The translations under genes were made by a program, and so were the position numbers. The notes beneath the pieces were generated by a model. It did no database searches and was not told the origin of the DNA. It saw only the letters and a program-made list of their open reading frames with translations. This document shows, one piece after another, positions 42,730-55,320 of a DNA stretch of 64,000 nucleotides. The DNA is taken from assembly GCA_037367405.1 (NCBI GenBank), contig JAZKJV010002323.1, positions 186,001-250,000 on the forward strand, written 5' to 3'. This stretch comes from Ottelia alismoides (lineage: Eukaryota > Streptophyta > Magnoliopsida > Alismatales > Hydrocharitaceae). Every line of letters begins with the position of its first letter. The first letter of the stretch is position 1.

Positions 42730-44521
42730 TAATGGCCGTACTGGCCACCCTGATCTGAAGGTTTTTGCTGGGAACTGGCACCTCCGGCCGACCAACGGAA
42801 TCCGGGATGGTCTCGTCGGATACCGAGCTGGGGTCGGTCGTACCAAATCCCGTTGACATCCATCAACGGCTCTGACTCGTAAGGGGGTGGCAGGAGTACG
42901 GCTAGAGGCGATCCGGCTGGTAGACCAGCATCTGTGTGTCTGGAGATGGTGGCGACTGGTAGTGTGGCTGCGGCTGCTGGTACGGCTCCTCCTGTATAAG
43001 ATGGACCTGTCTAGGCTGGCAGGAGCTGGAGCGCTAGGACGAGCTGCCGCTTCTACTCAGATCTCCTCGTGACTGAAGACGGGATTGAGAAGCCGTCTGT
43101 GCCTCCTGGAGACACATGAGTTGTGTCTTCAAGTCACTCAGTGTATGTGCCATCTGATCCATCTGCGATATACTCTGGCACTGCTTCTTCTCTATAATAT
43201 CCATCTGGTCCAGCTTCTCGCTGATAATGCCCATGTCGGCGACTGTGGACTCGGCCTGTGTGGCTGCCGCTGACGAAGTGGAAGGACCGACGTCTACCCG
43301 TGCGATCCTCTGGTACTGCACGGTCTGTGGCTGGGGGCGTCCCTGTGTGTAGAGTCGGGTCTGGGACATCACCATATAGTTCTCGGTCATCTCCTCGTAG
43401 ATGGCCCAGACCAGATCATGATCCTTGGCGAAGTAGGACCCACCACATGAAGCATTCACCAGGCCCTGCAGCTCTGGTGTCAGCCCGCAGAAGAAGCTCT
43501 GAACTAAGTTTGACTTCGAGATATCGTGGTACGGGCATCTGTCGGTCAACTCACGGAACCTCTCCCATACTTCGTGGAATTGCTCATTGGGGAGCATGGA
43601 GAAGTTACTGATCAGGGCCCTCGCTGCGTTCGTCCGCCCGAGTGGATAGTACTTGTTCAAGTACTCGGTGCGGAGCTGCTCCCAGGTGTATACGAACTTC
43701 CCCAAGTACTTCAGCAAGGTGGCTGCTCTATCGGCCAGTGAGAAGGGGAAGGCAATCATGCGGATGGTATCCTCGTCCACCTATCTGTCGTGGACGGTGC
43801 TGCAGATCATCAGAAACTCCTGGAGGTGAAGATGGGGCTCCTCAGTGGCGAGCCCATGCAACCGGGGTAGAAGCTGCAAGGTGTTCGGGGGGAACTTGAA
43901 GTCCCCCACGATAGCAGGTAGTACGACCCAACGATGCGTCAAAGTCGACCCGGGGTTGTGTAACTCCTGCATCGGTCCCGGCTGGTCTGGTGTTGCCGCT
44001 GCTGCGGTGACTGCTACTGCAGCTGTGGCTGCGGCTGCTGCGGCTGTGGATGCTGCGGTTGCATCGTCGGGTCTCCTCAGCCCGTCTCCGGGCTCGCGCT
44101 GGTCGCGGTCGGCTCTCATCTGCTCCATCTCTCACCTCATCTCAATCATAATGGCACCCTGATCCCTCAACTGCTGATGCATTGTCTCTAGGGAGGCGAT
44201 CAGGGTGGAGTTGATCACACCCTGGTCCATGATGAATGTCTGCTCGGCTCTGGGACCTCCGGTGCAGTTGTCGCTGTTGCCGGCCATGGTCTCTGTAAAG
44301 GCAAAAGACCCAAACTCAGGTGCCGATAAATCAGTCTGCGGTCTCTCATCTGGCACTGGCATCTCAAGAATGATAGAATGGTGGTCGAGGGGGAACAGGG
44401 TGGAGTCGAACTCGGATTCGGAGAGCGGGTCTCAGCTCTCGCGAACCGACCTAGATGAACGGGCTGGAGTGCTGAAAAGCGGTGCAGCCAGAGGCTGCCT
44501 AAGGGACCTCCTGCCCATCAT
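42730..44521 (-). pseudogene. Gag of internal region 1
   Basis: The ATG pair at 44516-44521 starts MMGRRSLRQP. The frame is constant down to the junction, with stops at 44432 (CGA to TGA), 44132 (TGA in GAGGTGAGAG, a splice-donor-like site), 43781, 43034 and 42729 (each CAG to TAG). The gag fold is at about 43780-43440: FPFSLADRAATLLKYL, YLNKYYPLGR, WERFRELTDRCPYHD and SCGGSYFAKDHD. A coiled-coil-like segment (MGIISEKLDQMDIIEKK) and the Gln-rich end follow. Gag packages RNA; this copy cannot make a full protein. Confidence 0.88.
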
Positions 44522-46104
44522 CGTGATCTGGCGAGTCGGGCGGATGGGATCTGGTAATAACTATGATGAGCAATACAAACCCCGGATTCACCTACTCAAC
44601 GCGAGCTGAAGACCGTAAGAGTTAGGTCAATTATCTTGTCAGTTTTTATTAGGTGATCAAGCTAAGATAGCAGAGCGGTTACGTGACCTGTTGGGAATCT
44701 GATTGCCCCAGGAGACTGTCCCGATCCCAAACTAGATATTTCCCAGCCAGTACAAGCCGCGGACTGTTTACTGGCTACCCGATCGGCTCGCTCTGTTAAG
44801 GATATCGTGGCCCGCTTTACCGCAGACCGGAGCGATCCTCACTGGAGAACGACTAGCCCAGAAGCAGTAGTCTGAAAGGGGCCCAGATGTGGCTCTATCC
44901 TAGGGTGCGGGTCACTCTCCCGCACATGCAAACCAGACAAGGAGGGGGTTTCTCTCCCCAAGACAAATTTTTCTAGTGAGTGTCTTTTAGGGTCAAGTTG
45001 AGTTAGCAGCCCCAATTTTATGGTTTTGATTTTTTAGGTATTTTTCAAATAAAACAATCACCTAACGAATTTTTCAATTCTCCTGGTTATTTAAGTCCAA
45101 AAATGGAGGGGAGAAGTTTAAAAAGCCGATGCATGTGAAATCAATGATGCATGCACGAGATAGAAGGCGTACCTGACTCCAGCAGTCTACATGCAATATG
45201 ATCCGCGCATAATTGAAAGATAGAATTAAAACTACCTAAATGATGCAAGCGGAAATCTGGGCCCTAACAAGCAATTCTACTTGAAAGAATAGTGGCTAAG
45301 TGGTCAGTCAAGAGGGGTCGGTGTCCGGTCTCGGATGCCGATCAGTGCCCGCCACAACGGGTCCTGCTAGCGCTGTATACGACCTCTAGCGGCGCGTGAC
45401 CCCTCAGGTGACCAAATAATCTTTTTATTAAGTTTTTATTTTGGTCCAATTAACGGTCTATAGGTATAGGCAAATTATTAAGTGTTTGGATCCTATTTAT
45501 TACGGCGCAATCAAGCAAAAATCCTAAGCTAAGGCTGAAATCCGCGAGAATCAATAAGGTAGGAAATAAATGATAAAAACCGCGTGAAAACTGTGAAAAA
45601 GCCGATGGGGTCCCCCGAGAACACCGGTGCTCGACGAAACAGACCCCGAGAGTCTAAATGTCTGTCTGTCTTGTCCATGTATTATTACAACAGTTCAAAT
45701 AAGTGCTGAAAATAAAACTAAGCTAATCTAAACTAATCACGCACTCATGCTGCCTCCTCGCGCTCTCCTACGGCTCCGTGCAGAAGGGAGCCGCCTTCGA
45801 TTCCCGCGGTTGCGTCGGCTCCTCGAGAGGAGCTGCCTCGATCCTCGGGCCCTCGCAAGTAAACAAGAAGAGTGTGACAAACTAGATAAACAAAGCAAAT
45901 AAACAAAACAGGGTATATGTGCAAAAATGGGAAATAATAATAAACACTCAAAACAACCAAAAACAAAAGAAAAGAAAATAAAAGAAAATGAAAATAAAAG
46001 AAAAATGAAAAGTCATGAAAAGCCGTGGACGAAGAAAAAGTCGCGGAAAGCCGCGAAAATCAAAAGAAAATAAAATGAAAATAAAACCGACTACTAAGCC
46101 GTGC
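44522..46104 (-). other. Leader of internal region 1, no gene
   Basis: It has the same plan as the internal region 2 leader. It contains the leader stem-loop (45607-45647) and GCCGCG-type repeats (46015-46060). The short ORF at 45745-45966 is mostly low-complexity. Confidence 0.7.
45607..45647 (-). ncRNA. Leader stem-loop, internal region 1
   Basis: The outer GGGGTC/GACCCC stem is intact. The inner CGAGAAC/GTGCTCG stem has one mismatch. Confidence 0.6.
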
Positions 46105-46122
46105 TCCCCGGCAACGACGCCA
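46105..46122 (-). promoter_or_regulatory. tRNA-Asp PBS, internal region 1
   Basis: TGGCGTCGTTGCCGGGGA on the minus strand, three bases from the middle LTR; one mismatch to the tRNA-Asp 3' end. Confidence 0.88.
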
Positions 46123-46125
46123 TTC

Positions 46126-49100
46126 TGATGAGCTGCCCGATGGACTAAGGTAAATATATCACTAAGGTCGTTGCGACCTCAGTCACTCGGGGCTCAGAGC
46201 TCAATCAAGAAAACAAAATCAGACCACCAATCAAGAAGACAAAAATCAATGAAAGCCAAAATAGCGGTCCTACTATGTGATTAACCTGGTATAGCACCCA
46301 GGTCGGTCTCAAGGAGCACGAGTTAGCCTCACGGCCTACGAAGTAGTCAAAAAATAAAAGAAGACAAAAACAAGTATTTTGGTGGTTTTTAATTATTTTT
46401 ATATTTTTTTTGGAATTTTAATAATAAAGGAAAATAGGAAAAAGATAAAATCAAGCACAATCAGCAATTTATTTAAATACTCTAAAAAGCTCCAAAAATT
46501 CAAACAAAAGTATTTTTATGTTTTATAGGTTTTTTACTGTTTTTGGTGAATTTTTGAGAGTTTTATGATTTTTATGTAATTTTCTAAAAATCAAAGAAGG
46601 CAGAAACATGGGGCTACTGTCCAACCAGGCTTCAAAGGGCCATGAAAATATCAAATGGTCCTATAATAGCTTGGAGGTAATTTTTATGAAAAATATAAAT
46701 AAAAAATATACAATTTTTTAGAATTTTTATAAGTTTTTTAGTGTTCTTAATTTTTAAGGTTTTTCTATATCCAAAAATAACCAAAAATGCATAGAAAATC
46801 AAATACACCAAAACTAACAAATACTATTTTATTTAGAATTTTTAAAAGGGTTTTAATATTTTTTATGATTTTCTAATATGGACAGGGGCAAAAATGGTTG
46901 TTTTTGAATTTTTTAAAATAGCAAAACACCTCAAAAATGTACCAAATTTTTGATGAAAATTTTACACAGTGGTAGGAGCCACGGTCCAATTTTCACACGA
47001 TTTGGACTTAGTTTGATATTTTATTTAAATAGCACAAGGTCTCACAGTGCATAGGGACCTATACGTAATACAAAATAATTGCAGGGGCTTAATCTTAACA
47101 AATCCAGAAAGGTTGGGGTCCCTCGTGCAAAAACTCCAAGTTCTCACGCGCGGCGCACGTGTACTGGGCACGGAGGGACCTAAATGTAAGAAAACTTAAT
47201 TCCAGGGACTTATTAGCAACACGTGCTAAAAGCCAGGGAATAAGTTGCAAAATACCCAACTAATTCAGCACATGTTGAACAAAATCATTCACAGGGGTAT
47301 GGATGCAAATATCAGAAAATAAATTTCATTCCATAATACACAGAAACTACAAGCCCATATAATGTAATTTGTCCAAAAAGCGCGTGATGAAGCACGTGTA
47401 TCACACAGGCAGGGACAAAAATATAAATACCAGAAATATTAAGGTCCTAAGTGCAATATGTCCAAGAGCTAAAGTTTATTTATTAAACTAAACTAGAACA
47501 GCCAGAAACTGCAGGGGCGTGGGTGCAATTACCCAGCCGAGGCACGTGCTGGGGCACGTGAGGTGCCAGATGTTAAGGCGGGAGTGGCTGCTGATGTGTG
47601 GCTCTGGTGCAGATGCCTCGACGATCCAACGGTGGGGGCGATTGAGCGAACGTGGGCGGCGCGTGTCCGTCAGACCACGATCTGACGGTCTGACACCGCA
47701 GAGGATGGACGGTGAGGATGATATCTGGAGCGGCTGGTGAATCCGACGGCTGGCGGTGGATCAGGAAGAACTCCTCCCAGATGAGGTGCTCTGGCTCGCC
47801 GGAGGAGATCCAGCAAACCGATGAACGATTGGGGAAGCGGGTCCTGCTCGCGATGGTTGTCCGCGTCGGGTGGTTTCCTCCGATGAAGCATCCAACGGTC
47901 AGATCGTCTGATGAGGGGCAAGCGACCTAGAGGAGCTCCGGCGAAGGTCTGAAAGCTCGGCCAAGGGGGGTATCTGCTCCTTATTTACCTGCAGAAGAAA
48001 GGTCTCGCTCGAAGGAGTGCTCCGGCGGGGGTTATTCGCAAAATAGACGAAAGAAGCAACGTGGGGGGCGGTTGCAAGCTCCGGCGAAGGCGGCGGAAGG
48101 AGCTCAGCTCAATCCTGACTTGGGTGGTCAAGACCGAGATGATCAGATCGTGGAGGAGGGATGGCGATGACTCGGCGAGGGTATCGGTACGGGTAGGGGG
48201 GGCTGGCAGAGCTCCGGCCACTAGGGCGGAGCTGGCTGAGAGAAACGACGAAAATCGAAATGGACGATGAACAGAAGGGATTCGGGTCTACCTGATGACG
48301 GGAGCCGACTGGGGATGAGCTCAGGAAGCTCTGGGTCGTCGCCTCGAAGGGTCGTCGGAACCCGAGGTTAGGGCGCAGCTCGCGGCGGCGCATGGCGGTA
48401 GATGTTACCGGATCAGTGGTGCAGACGTCCTCTCCTCTCTTCGACACCACCCTCGCAATGTTGTCACTCAGAGGAAGGGGGTGGAGGTCCTGGGACGAAG
48501 GAGTAGTGCCAAAGATAGAGTGGAATGACGGCCGGAGTTGGAGCTATATACTCCTGCAGGTCCGAGAAGAAGGCGACGGGTACGGCTTGGTGAAGCACGG
48601 ACCCCTAGGAAAAAGCTCGGGCGAAGGTCTCGGATCTACAGGGAACAATTGGAGCCCGGGGTTTGGGTAGTTGGTGATCGGATCGAGCAGACAAAAAGGT
48701 GATAAATCGGGTCAGACGCCCAGATCCGCGAGAAGAGGGTCCGCGGGGAAGAGTTTACCGGGGGTCAACAATCCCCCGTGGACCAATCAGAATGCATCTT
48801 TTATTAAATACTTGGAAATTCAATATAAAATATTAAATGACTTATTTTCGAAAAACTTAAAACATGAAAAATGTTTATTTATTTTTAAATTATTTTTTAG
48901 TGATTTTTATTTCTTTTGTTGAAATATAATTTAGGTATTTACAAAATATTATTATTATATACAGGTATACACATATGTATTTTTTATTTTTGATTTTTAA
49001 TTATTTATTTTTATACAATTTATTCCAATTTTACATTTTATTTATTTATAGAATAAAATTTGGAATAATAAGGTATTTTTATTTTATTTTTATTAATTAT

Positions 49101-49766
49101 TTATAAGGGTGAAATAAATACTTTTATTTATATACATACATGGTATATATACAAGGTGGACTTTGATTTTTATTTTATTTCTTTTTATTTTTTTTCATTT
49201 TTCTAATTTTTATTTTATTTTTTTACACCATGAAATGTGGAATTTGAAAATATTTTTATTAGATTTTAATTATTTATTTACAAGGTGATAATAAATAGGC
49301 GAGTGGTTCTATGTACATGGCATACATACAATGATGAAGGGAATTTTTATTTATTTTTATTTTTGTTTTGTTTTTCCCAATTTTATTTTGATTTTATATT
49401 AACAAATATATACAAATAAATAAGCACACTTTTTATTTTGAATAAGAGGAAAATAATTTTTATTTATTTACAGGTATATGTACAAACACATGAGCTTTCC
49501 TATCTCTCTCTACTTGGGATCTTTTGCGGTCAGGCCCATGCTGAGCCCTCCCTTGGGATTAGGTCGCTCAATATTTATTCTAAATATCTCCCTCTTTTAT
49601 TTTATTTATTTATTCTTTTATTTATGCACAAAAACATGCTAAATATGCATATTTACACAATGCATGCAAGATGATAATTATTGCTATTTACACCTATCTA
49701 CATGTATTTTGCATAGGTTTTGTAGCTAAAATAAAAGAATAAAGAGTGATGAATGGGTATTCATCA
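46126..49766 (-). repeat. Middle, shared LTR of composite (3641 bp)
   Basis: It is bounded by TGATGA and TCATCA. A PBS adjoins it on the left and a purine tract on the right. No target duplication flanks it. The U3 block is at 49497-49586 and the TATA box at 48544-48552. Confidence 0.92.
48544..48552 (-). promoter_or_regulatory. TATA box, middle LTR
   Basis: AGTATATAG on the minus strand, 5' of CTCCAACTCC. Confidence 0.55.
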
Positions 49767-49781
49767 CCCCCTATACTTAAC
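49767..49781 (-). promoter_or_regulatory. Polypurine tract, internal region 2
   Basis: GTTAAGTATAGGGGG on the minus strand abuts the middle LTR. Confidence 0.8.
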
Positions 49782-50103
49782 TTTGCTAGTACCTTAGCAA
49801 ACACTTATTTGAAAAAGAAGTAAAAAAGGAAAAAGAAAAAGAAAAAGAGGAGAAAAGCATGGATTAATGGTGATTATTAAACTAGCCTTCATTAAATTGA
49901 AAAATGGAGCTCGATCAGATCTTTGGATTATTAATGTGTCGGAACCTTATTTGGAATTAAGTTTAAAACTCAACAGTCTCTAAGATCCACTAATCTATGG
50001 TCAAGACTCCTCAATAATCCAGATCAGAACAAGTCTACATACACAAACCCTGAAGACTATGAATCTTTCCTTGTACAGTGTATGTGAAGTATATCTCTCC
50101 ACC

Positions 50104-50262
50104 TCAGAAGTAGCAACTTGACAACCCTCCCCAACAAGGTAACTCTATGACCCCAATCTGGCCACTCTTTCCTTGAGGAGCGGGGTATTCCCTTCTAAGT
50201 TCAAGTTCAACCGGCTCAAGAAGAGGGGGAAGAAGAGAACGGACCATGGCCAGTGTAGCCAT
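50104..50262 (-). CDS. Small sense ORF, copy in internal region 2
   Basis: Begins MATLAMVRSLLPPLLEP and shares LRREYPAPQGKSGQIG with the other copies. One extra G after the LPCWGG codons shifts the frame to an early stop, giving 52 residues. The function is unknown. Confidence 0.3.
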   Translation of the reverse strand: MATLAMVRSLLPPLLEPVELELRREYPAPQGKSGQIGVIELPCWGGLSSCYF

Positions 50263-50480
50263 GTATCCTTGGGAGCTCAACCAGTGTAGCTAAGTCTCCC
50301 TGCTGCAAGCTACATAAGAAGGAACATGAATCTCAAGCTTTGCTTATTGCACTATACACATACTCCGGTGGGATTATCATTTTCTGTCAGACCCACCACT
50401 TTTTTGGAGTTATTTTCTTTTTGCATTTTTTTCAAGTGCAACTGTACAACATATTAACACGGTGCAGCATATGTACATAA

Positions 50481-50687
50481 GGAGTTTTTCCTCTTGAGCC
50501 AGTAGACTATCCCTCTTTTGAAGCATTATTGCAACCCACAACTCCTGTCGTTAGACCTCATGGCAACCAGAACAAGTTGAGACGCACTTCCTTCACTAAA
50601 AGAAGAAGAGAGGTTCCGCCTAGAAGTACTACCCTCATATGCTACCCCAAGTCAAGGAAGACTGCCTCCTCACCACCTCATCCGTAG
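50481..50687 (+). other. Antisense conserved 68-codon segment, internal region 2
   Basis: Same frame and stop as 40172-40378, with a Thr to Asn difference. There is no Met and no upstream open frame. Confidence 0.4.
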
Positions 50688-51374
50688 AGAGCTCGATGTA
50701 AAGTGCGGGTCCAAGTCAAGCCATTGTCTATATGAGTCATGTGTGTGTTGTTAAGTGTTCTACTTAGGCTCATTGAGATGACATGTGAACATAGCCTAGT
50801 GGACTCAAAGAATTAAGTCACTATGGACCTGAAAAGCCTTAACCCTAAGCCCTATAAGGTTCCTCTTATAATTAGGTGGATTAAGATCTTAATCAAGCTC
50901 CATTTTCCAATTTAATTCCAGGCTAGTTTAAATGTCAACTATAATCCAGGAAAAACTATACAAGTATATACAAAGATGCTATTTGAACAATATTTACACA
51001 TGTGCAAATTTTTTGAAAAATATTTTGATATCATGAATGTATGCATGAATGCAAGTTTTGCAAAATATTTACACAAATTTACACAAGATTTTTGCAAACT
51101 TTTGATTTTCAAAACATTTTGGAAAAATTTTGTACTATATACATAATTTTGATATGAACATATTTACACACTATTTACACAAAAAGTTTTTGAAAACATT
51201 TTTACAAAAAAAATAATTTGTACAATAGCTATGTATGTGCAATAAAAGAATGTTTATTTACAAGGAAAATATTTTAATTTTTATGGATTTTTGGATTTTT
51301 AGCCATTTTTATTTATTAACACACTCACACAAAGTACGAGTTATGGCTAAAGTATATATGAAATATATACATAC

Positions 51375-51725
51375 CTCCTATACTTAGCTCGAACGATGTC
51401 CTCGGAGTCAAGAGCGATGAAGAAGACATAACGCGTACTTAGTATAGGGAAGTGAAAAGGAAGGCTATATACAAAGACGACTGAAAGAATAGAAATGCAA
51501 GAGGATCTCGGCATTTCCCCCTATACTTAGGATCAAATAATCCTATGTATAGCAGGTTGTACACAAAGGGAAAGCCGAGCGAAGAATGTACAGGGTCTAC
51601 CCCCCCATACTTAGGGTAAAATATCCCTAAGTATAGGCAGCTAAAACAGAGGTAGAAAGAATCAAAAGAATACCTGAGAGTCCTACATCCCCCCTATACC
51701 TAAGGTAAAGTACACCCTAAGTACA
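51375..51725 (-). repeat. Hairpin/oligo-G array, internal region 2
   Basis: Modules lie at about 51375-51390, 51521-51552, 51601-51637 and 51688-51725. The last has lost the end of its stem. Confidence 0.75.
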
Positions 51726-51855
51726 TAATCATAAGATGAGAAAAGGGATGTGGAACTAAAGAATGAAATGATATGGACATCTGGATCTATACAGGTCGGG
51801 AGAACAGTGATAATCAGGAGTGAGATGCAATAGATGTGAGTCAAGAGACCACATC

Positions 51856-53122
51856 TCACGCAAAGTGAATCAGGGCAACATCAACGACCCGCGACTCATG
51901 ATCTAGATATGGCTTGAGCCGCTGGTCGTTCACTCGAAAGGTACTCTCAGAAGACAACTCAGATATGTCAATACTCTCATTGTCGTGTACCTTTCTCACC
52001 AAATACGGTCCCTTCCATTTGCTCTGTAGCTTCCCTGGAAATAGACGAAGCCTAGCATCAAACAACCATACTCTTTGTCCAGGCTCAAAATGTTTGTGGC
52101 TGATATGAGAATCATGTCATTCCTTCACTCTCTCCTTGTACTGTAGGCTGTTTGAGAAGGCGGTATGATGAAGCTCCCCCAAGGGTTCTAACTCTGCCCT
52201 CCTTTGATCTCCTACACTATCTGGATCCAAAAGTATATCAGTGACAGCCCAAAGTGACCTATGTCTCAACTCAACAGGTAAATGGCACGGCTTGCCATAA
52301 ACGAGGCGAAAGGGAGATGTGCCCAAAGGTGTCTTGAAAGACGTCCTATATGCCCACAAGACCGAGTCCAAAAAAGCTGTGACCAATCCTTTCGGTCAGG
52401 GCGGACGACTTTCTGCAATATAGTCTTGATCTCCCTGTTCGACACTTCGGCAAGACCATTCGTCTGAGGGTGGTATGGAGTGGCGACTCGATGGTCTATG
52501 CCGAACTCGCTAGCAAGGGCCTTTACCTTGTCGTTGACGAAATGAGACCCCCCGTCAGATATCAACACTCGAGGTACCTCGAACCGTGAAATGATATGCT
52601 TCCTCAAAATTTGCAAACAGTCCTAGCATCTGCGGTTCGGGTAGGGATGGCCTCAACCCAATGACTAACATAATCCACGGTCAGCAGAATGTACTCAAAT
52701 CCCTGACTCTTAGGGAATGGACCCATGAAATCGATGCCCCATACGTCAAAAACCTCACAGAAGTGAATGGGCTGCATCGGCATCATATCACGCTGTCCAC
52801 AAGTGCCCATCCTCTGATAGTCAGTACACCTCTTCATGAAGTCATCAGAGTCCTTGAAGAGAGTAGGCCACCATAGGCCGGATTGGAGCACTTTCTGTGT
52901 CGTTCTCCTCCCAGAGTGATGTCCTCCTGCCTCAAGCTTGTGGCAGTAAGTGAGGACGCTATGGTGCTCCTCCTGAGGAATGCACCTACGCCAGACGCTA
53001 TCCCCTCCTTCATGATAAAGGATGGGATCCTCCCAGTGGTAGGACTTGGCCTTCGCGAGGAAGGTCTCAAGTCTCTGCCTGGGCCAATCTTGTGCAACTT
53101 TCTTAGCAACAAGAAAGTTCAC
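51856..53122 (-). pseudogene. Integrase of internal region 2
   Basis: The zinc-binding domain (CHKLEAGGHHSGRRT, then CTDY where other copies have CTDC), catalytic core ([26 protein letters not shown]) and GPY module ([10 protein letters not shown]) are present in order. Frameshifts occur near 52605 (one T lost) and 52370 (extra A run), and TGG to TGA near 52118. The Cys to Tyr change would damage zinc binding. Confidence 0.88.
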
Positions 53123-53224
53123 AATATCGGCGTATCACAGGAGAGAGGCGATAGCAAGGATCGCCTCATCTGGGAAGGTCTCACATATAGGCTCAGTCTG
53201 CTCAGAATCCTCAAGATACTCTAA

Positions 53225-54172
53225 TCAGGAGAGATGATCCGCCATCACATTCTTGACTCCAGGCTTATCCGTAATCTCTATGTCAAACTCCTTGAGTAGA
53301 AGGATCCATCTGGTCAATTTAGCTTTTGCATCCTTCTTTTCCATGAGGTACCTGATGGCGGTATGGTCAGTGTAAATGGTCACTCTAGATCCAATGATAT
53401 AAGATCTAAACTTATCTAAGGCAAAAACTACGGCTAGCATCTCCTTCTCAGTGACAGTGTAGTTCCGCTACGCGGCATCCAATGTAAGGCTAGCGTAGTG
53501 AATGGCAAATGGGACTCCATCCCTCCTCTGTCCCAGCACGGCCCCTATGGCAAAATTGGAGGCATCCGTCATGATCTCGAATGGGAGAGACCAATCAGGC
53601 GGCTGGAGAATAGGAGCCTCTACAACACATCTCTTGAGAGTCTCGAACGATGAAAGACACTTGTCATCGACAAGGAACTCGGTGTCCTTTGTCAGAAGAT
53701 CAGTCAACGGTCGGGCAATCCTACTGAAATCATGAATGAAGAGCCGGTAGAAACCGATGTGCCCCAGAAAAGACCGTAACTGCCGCAAGTTGGACGGTGG
53801 TGCGAGTTTTCTAATGACACCTACCTTGGCCGGATCAACCTCCATGCCCCTGTTGGAGATGATATGGCCAAGCACCGTCCCTTGAGTCACCATGAAGTGA
53901 CTCTTCTCCGAAGACAGTACTAGGTGAACCTCAATGCATCGCTGAAGGACTCAGTCTAGGCAGTCAAGACAGGAATCGAATCCGTCGCCGTAGACCGAGA
54001 AGTCATCCATGAAGACCTCCAAGCACTCCCCCACCATGTTCGAAAAGATCGACAACATGCATCTCTGAAAAGTCGCAGGGGCGTTGCATAGCCCAAATGG
54101 CATGTGTCTAAAAGCATATGTGCTGAAGGGACAGGTGAAGGTGGTCTTGTCCTGGTCCTCGGGCGCAATTCC
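53225..54172 (-). pseudogene. RT (palm C-terminal part) and RNaseH of internal region 2
   Basis: Begins IAPEDQDKTTFTCPF at the junction with the inverted fragment, then FMDDFSVYGDGF (catalytic Asp pair) and LGHIISNRGMEVDPAKV. RNaseH shows FEIMTDASNFAIGAVLGQ and YTDHTAIRYL. Stops: 53951 (CGA to TGA), 53468 (CAG to TAG) and 53225 (CGA to TGA). The first RT catalytic motif (FLDGYSG) is missing, replaced by the inverted INT piece. The enzyme cannot be active. Confidence 0.88.
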
Positions 54173-54414
54173 CAGTGTACCATCACAGAAAGTGCTCCAA
54201 TCCGGCCTATGGTGGCCTACTCTCTTCAAGGACTCTGATGAGTTCGTGAAGATGTGTACTGACTGTCAGAGGATGGGCACTTGTGTACATCGTGATATGA
54301 TGCCGATGCAGCCCATTCACTTCTGTGAGGTTTTTGACGCATGGGGCATCGATTTCATGGGTCCATTCCCTAAGAGTCGGAGATATCCTTAGGGTAGAGC
54401 AGCAGTCATCCCAA
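54173..54414 (+). other. Inverted integrase fragment replacing part of RT in internal region 2
   Basis: The plus strand encodes QKVLQSGLWWPTLFKDSDEF to FMGPFPKS, antisense to the surrounding RT. It has the CVHRDMMPM variant of internal region 1 and the same CAGTGTACCATCACAG gag/INT junction at its left end. About 78 residues of RT, including the DYRRLN and FLDGYSG motifs, are absent. The right end has a further gag-like GCAGCAGTCATCCCA scrap. Confidence 0.85.
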
Positions 54415-55224
54415 CGGACTGACCCACTTGGAGTCGGAGATAAGGTAGATAAAATCGACGCTCCACCATTTCGAGATCTCCTTCATGACAACTTCTCTCA
54501 GATTCAGGTTCAGCCGCCGCTGGAACTCACGCGACGGCTTCACCTCATCCTCGAGATAGATATGGTGGGAGCACAGAGCCGGACTTATCCCCTGGAGATC
54601 GGCTACGCTCCATCCTATCGCCTTGCGGTTCTTTTCAAGAACCCCCAACAGACGGGATTCCTGCTCTCCGGTCAAATCGGCTGAGATAATGACTGGGTAC
54701 ATCTCATGCTCACCCACAAGGAACCTATACTTCAGCGACGCAGGAAGTGGCTTCAGCTCTAGACAAGTAGGTGCTGGCGGATCTGGCCTCTGAAAGCTCT
54801 CAGTGAATGCTGCCAAATCTGCATGGGAGAACGGAAACTCTCGCTCACAATCAGTATCTGGGGAAGGTTGCTCTATTGGACTGTCTCTGCTCTGCATGGC
54901 ATCTACCTCCTCCCTAACTGCAGGCTCAGTGGAAGTCAGACATGGTATAAGATCATCAAACTTTGCCCAATCAACATCTGACTCTGAGGGATCTGTATCA
55001 TCATCACAAAACAACTCTGTCTCGCGGTCGAGAACCGGCTCTATTGCCTGTAAGGTATCCTGGACCAGGAATGCGCTCTCCAAGATCTCCTCTGTTGGCG
55101 TCTCTGCATCAGCGGACTCTGAAGGTGAGAGGATGGCATGTGCGACTAGATCTGCCCAAACTGCCTCGTCATCTGTGATCACAAAATCGCAATCCTGGTG
55201 GATGTCTGGCCCTGCATCTATCAT
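54415..55224 (-). pseudogene. Acidic spacer and RT N-terminal part, internal region 2
   Basis: An Asp/Glu-rich spacer (DCDFVITDDEAVWADL, VDWAKFDDLIP) leads into the RT start: LKYRFLVGEHEMYPVIISADL, LEKNRKAIGWSVADLQGISP, and SDSKWVSPL, where the frame is broken by the inverted integrase fragment. It is in the same frame as the protease ORF downstream in coordinates, separated from it by a TAA at 55321. Confidence 0.85.
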
Positions 55225-55320
55225 CTGCTCTGAATCTGTGGTCGGCTTTGAGCATGCTGAATCTCTGACTCTGATGTCCTCGATCTTTTCTATTTGTACA
55301 CTCTTGCCCTCGATGCGAAA

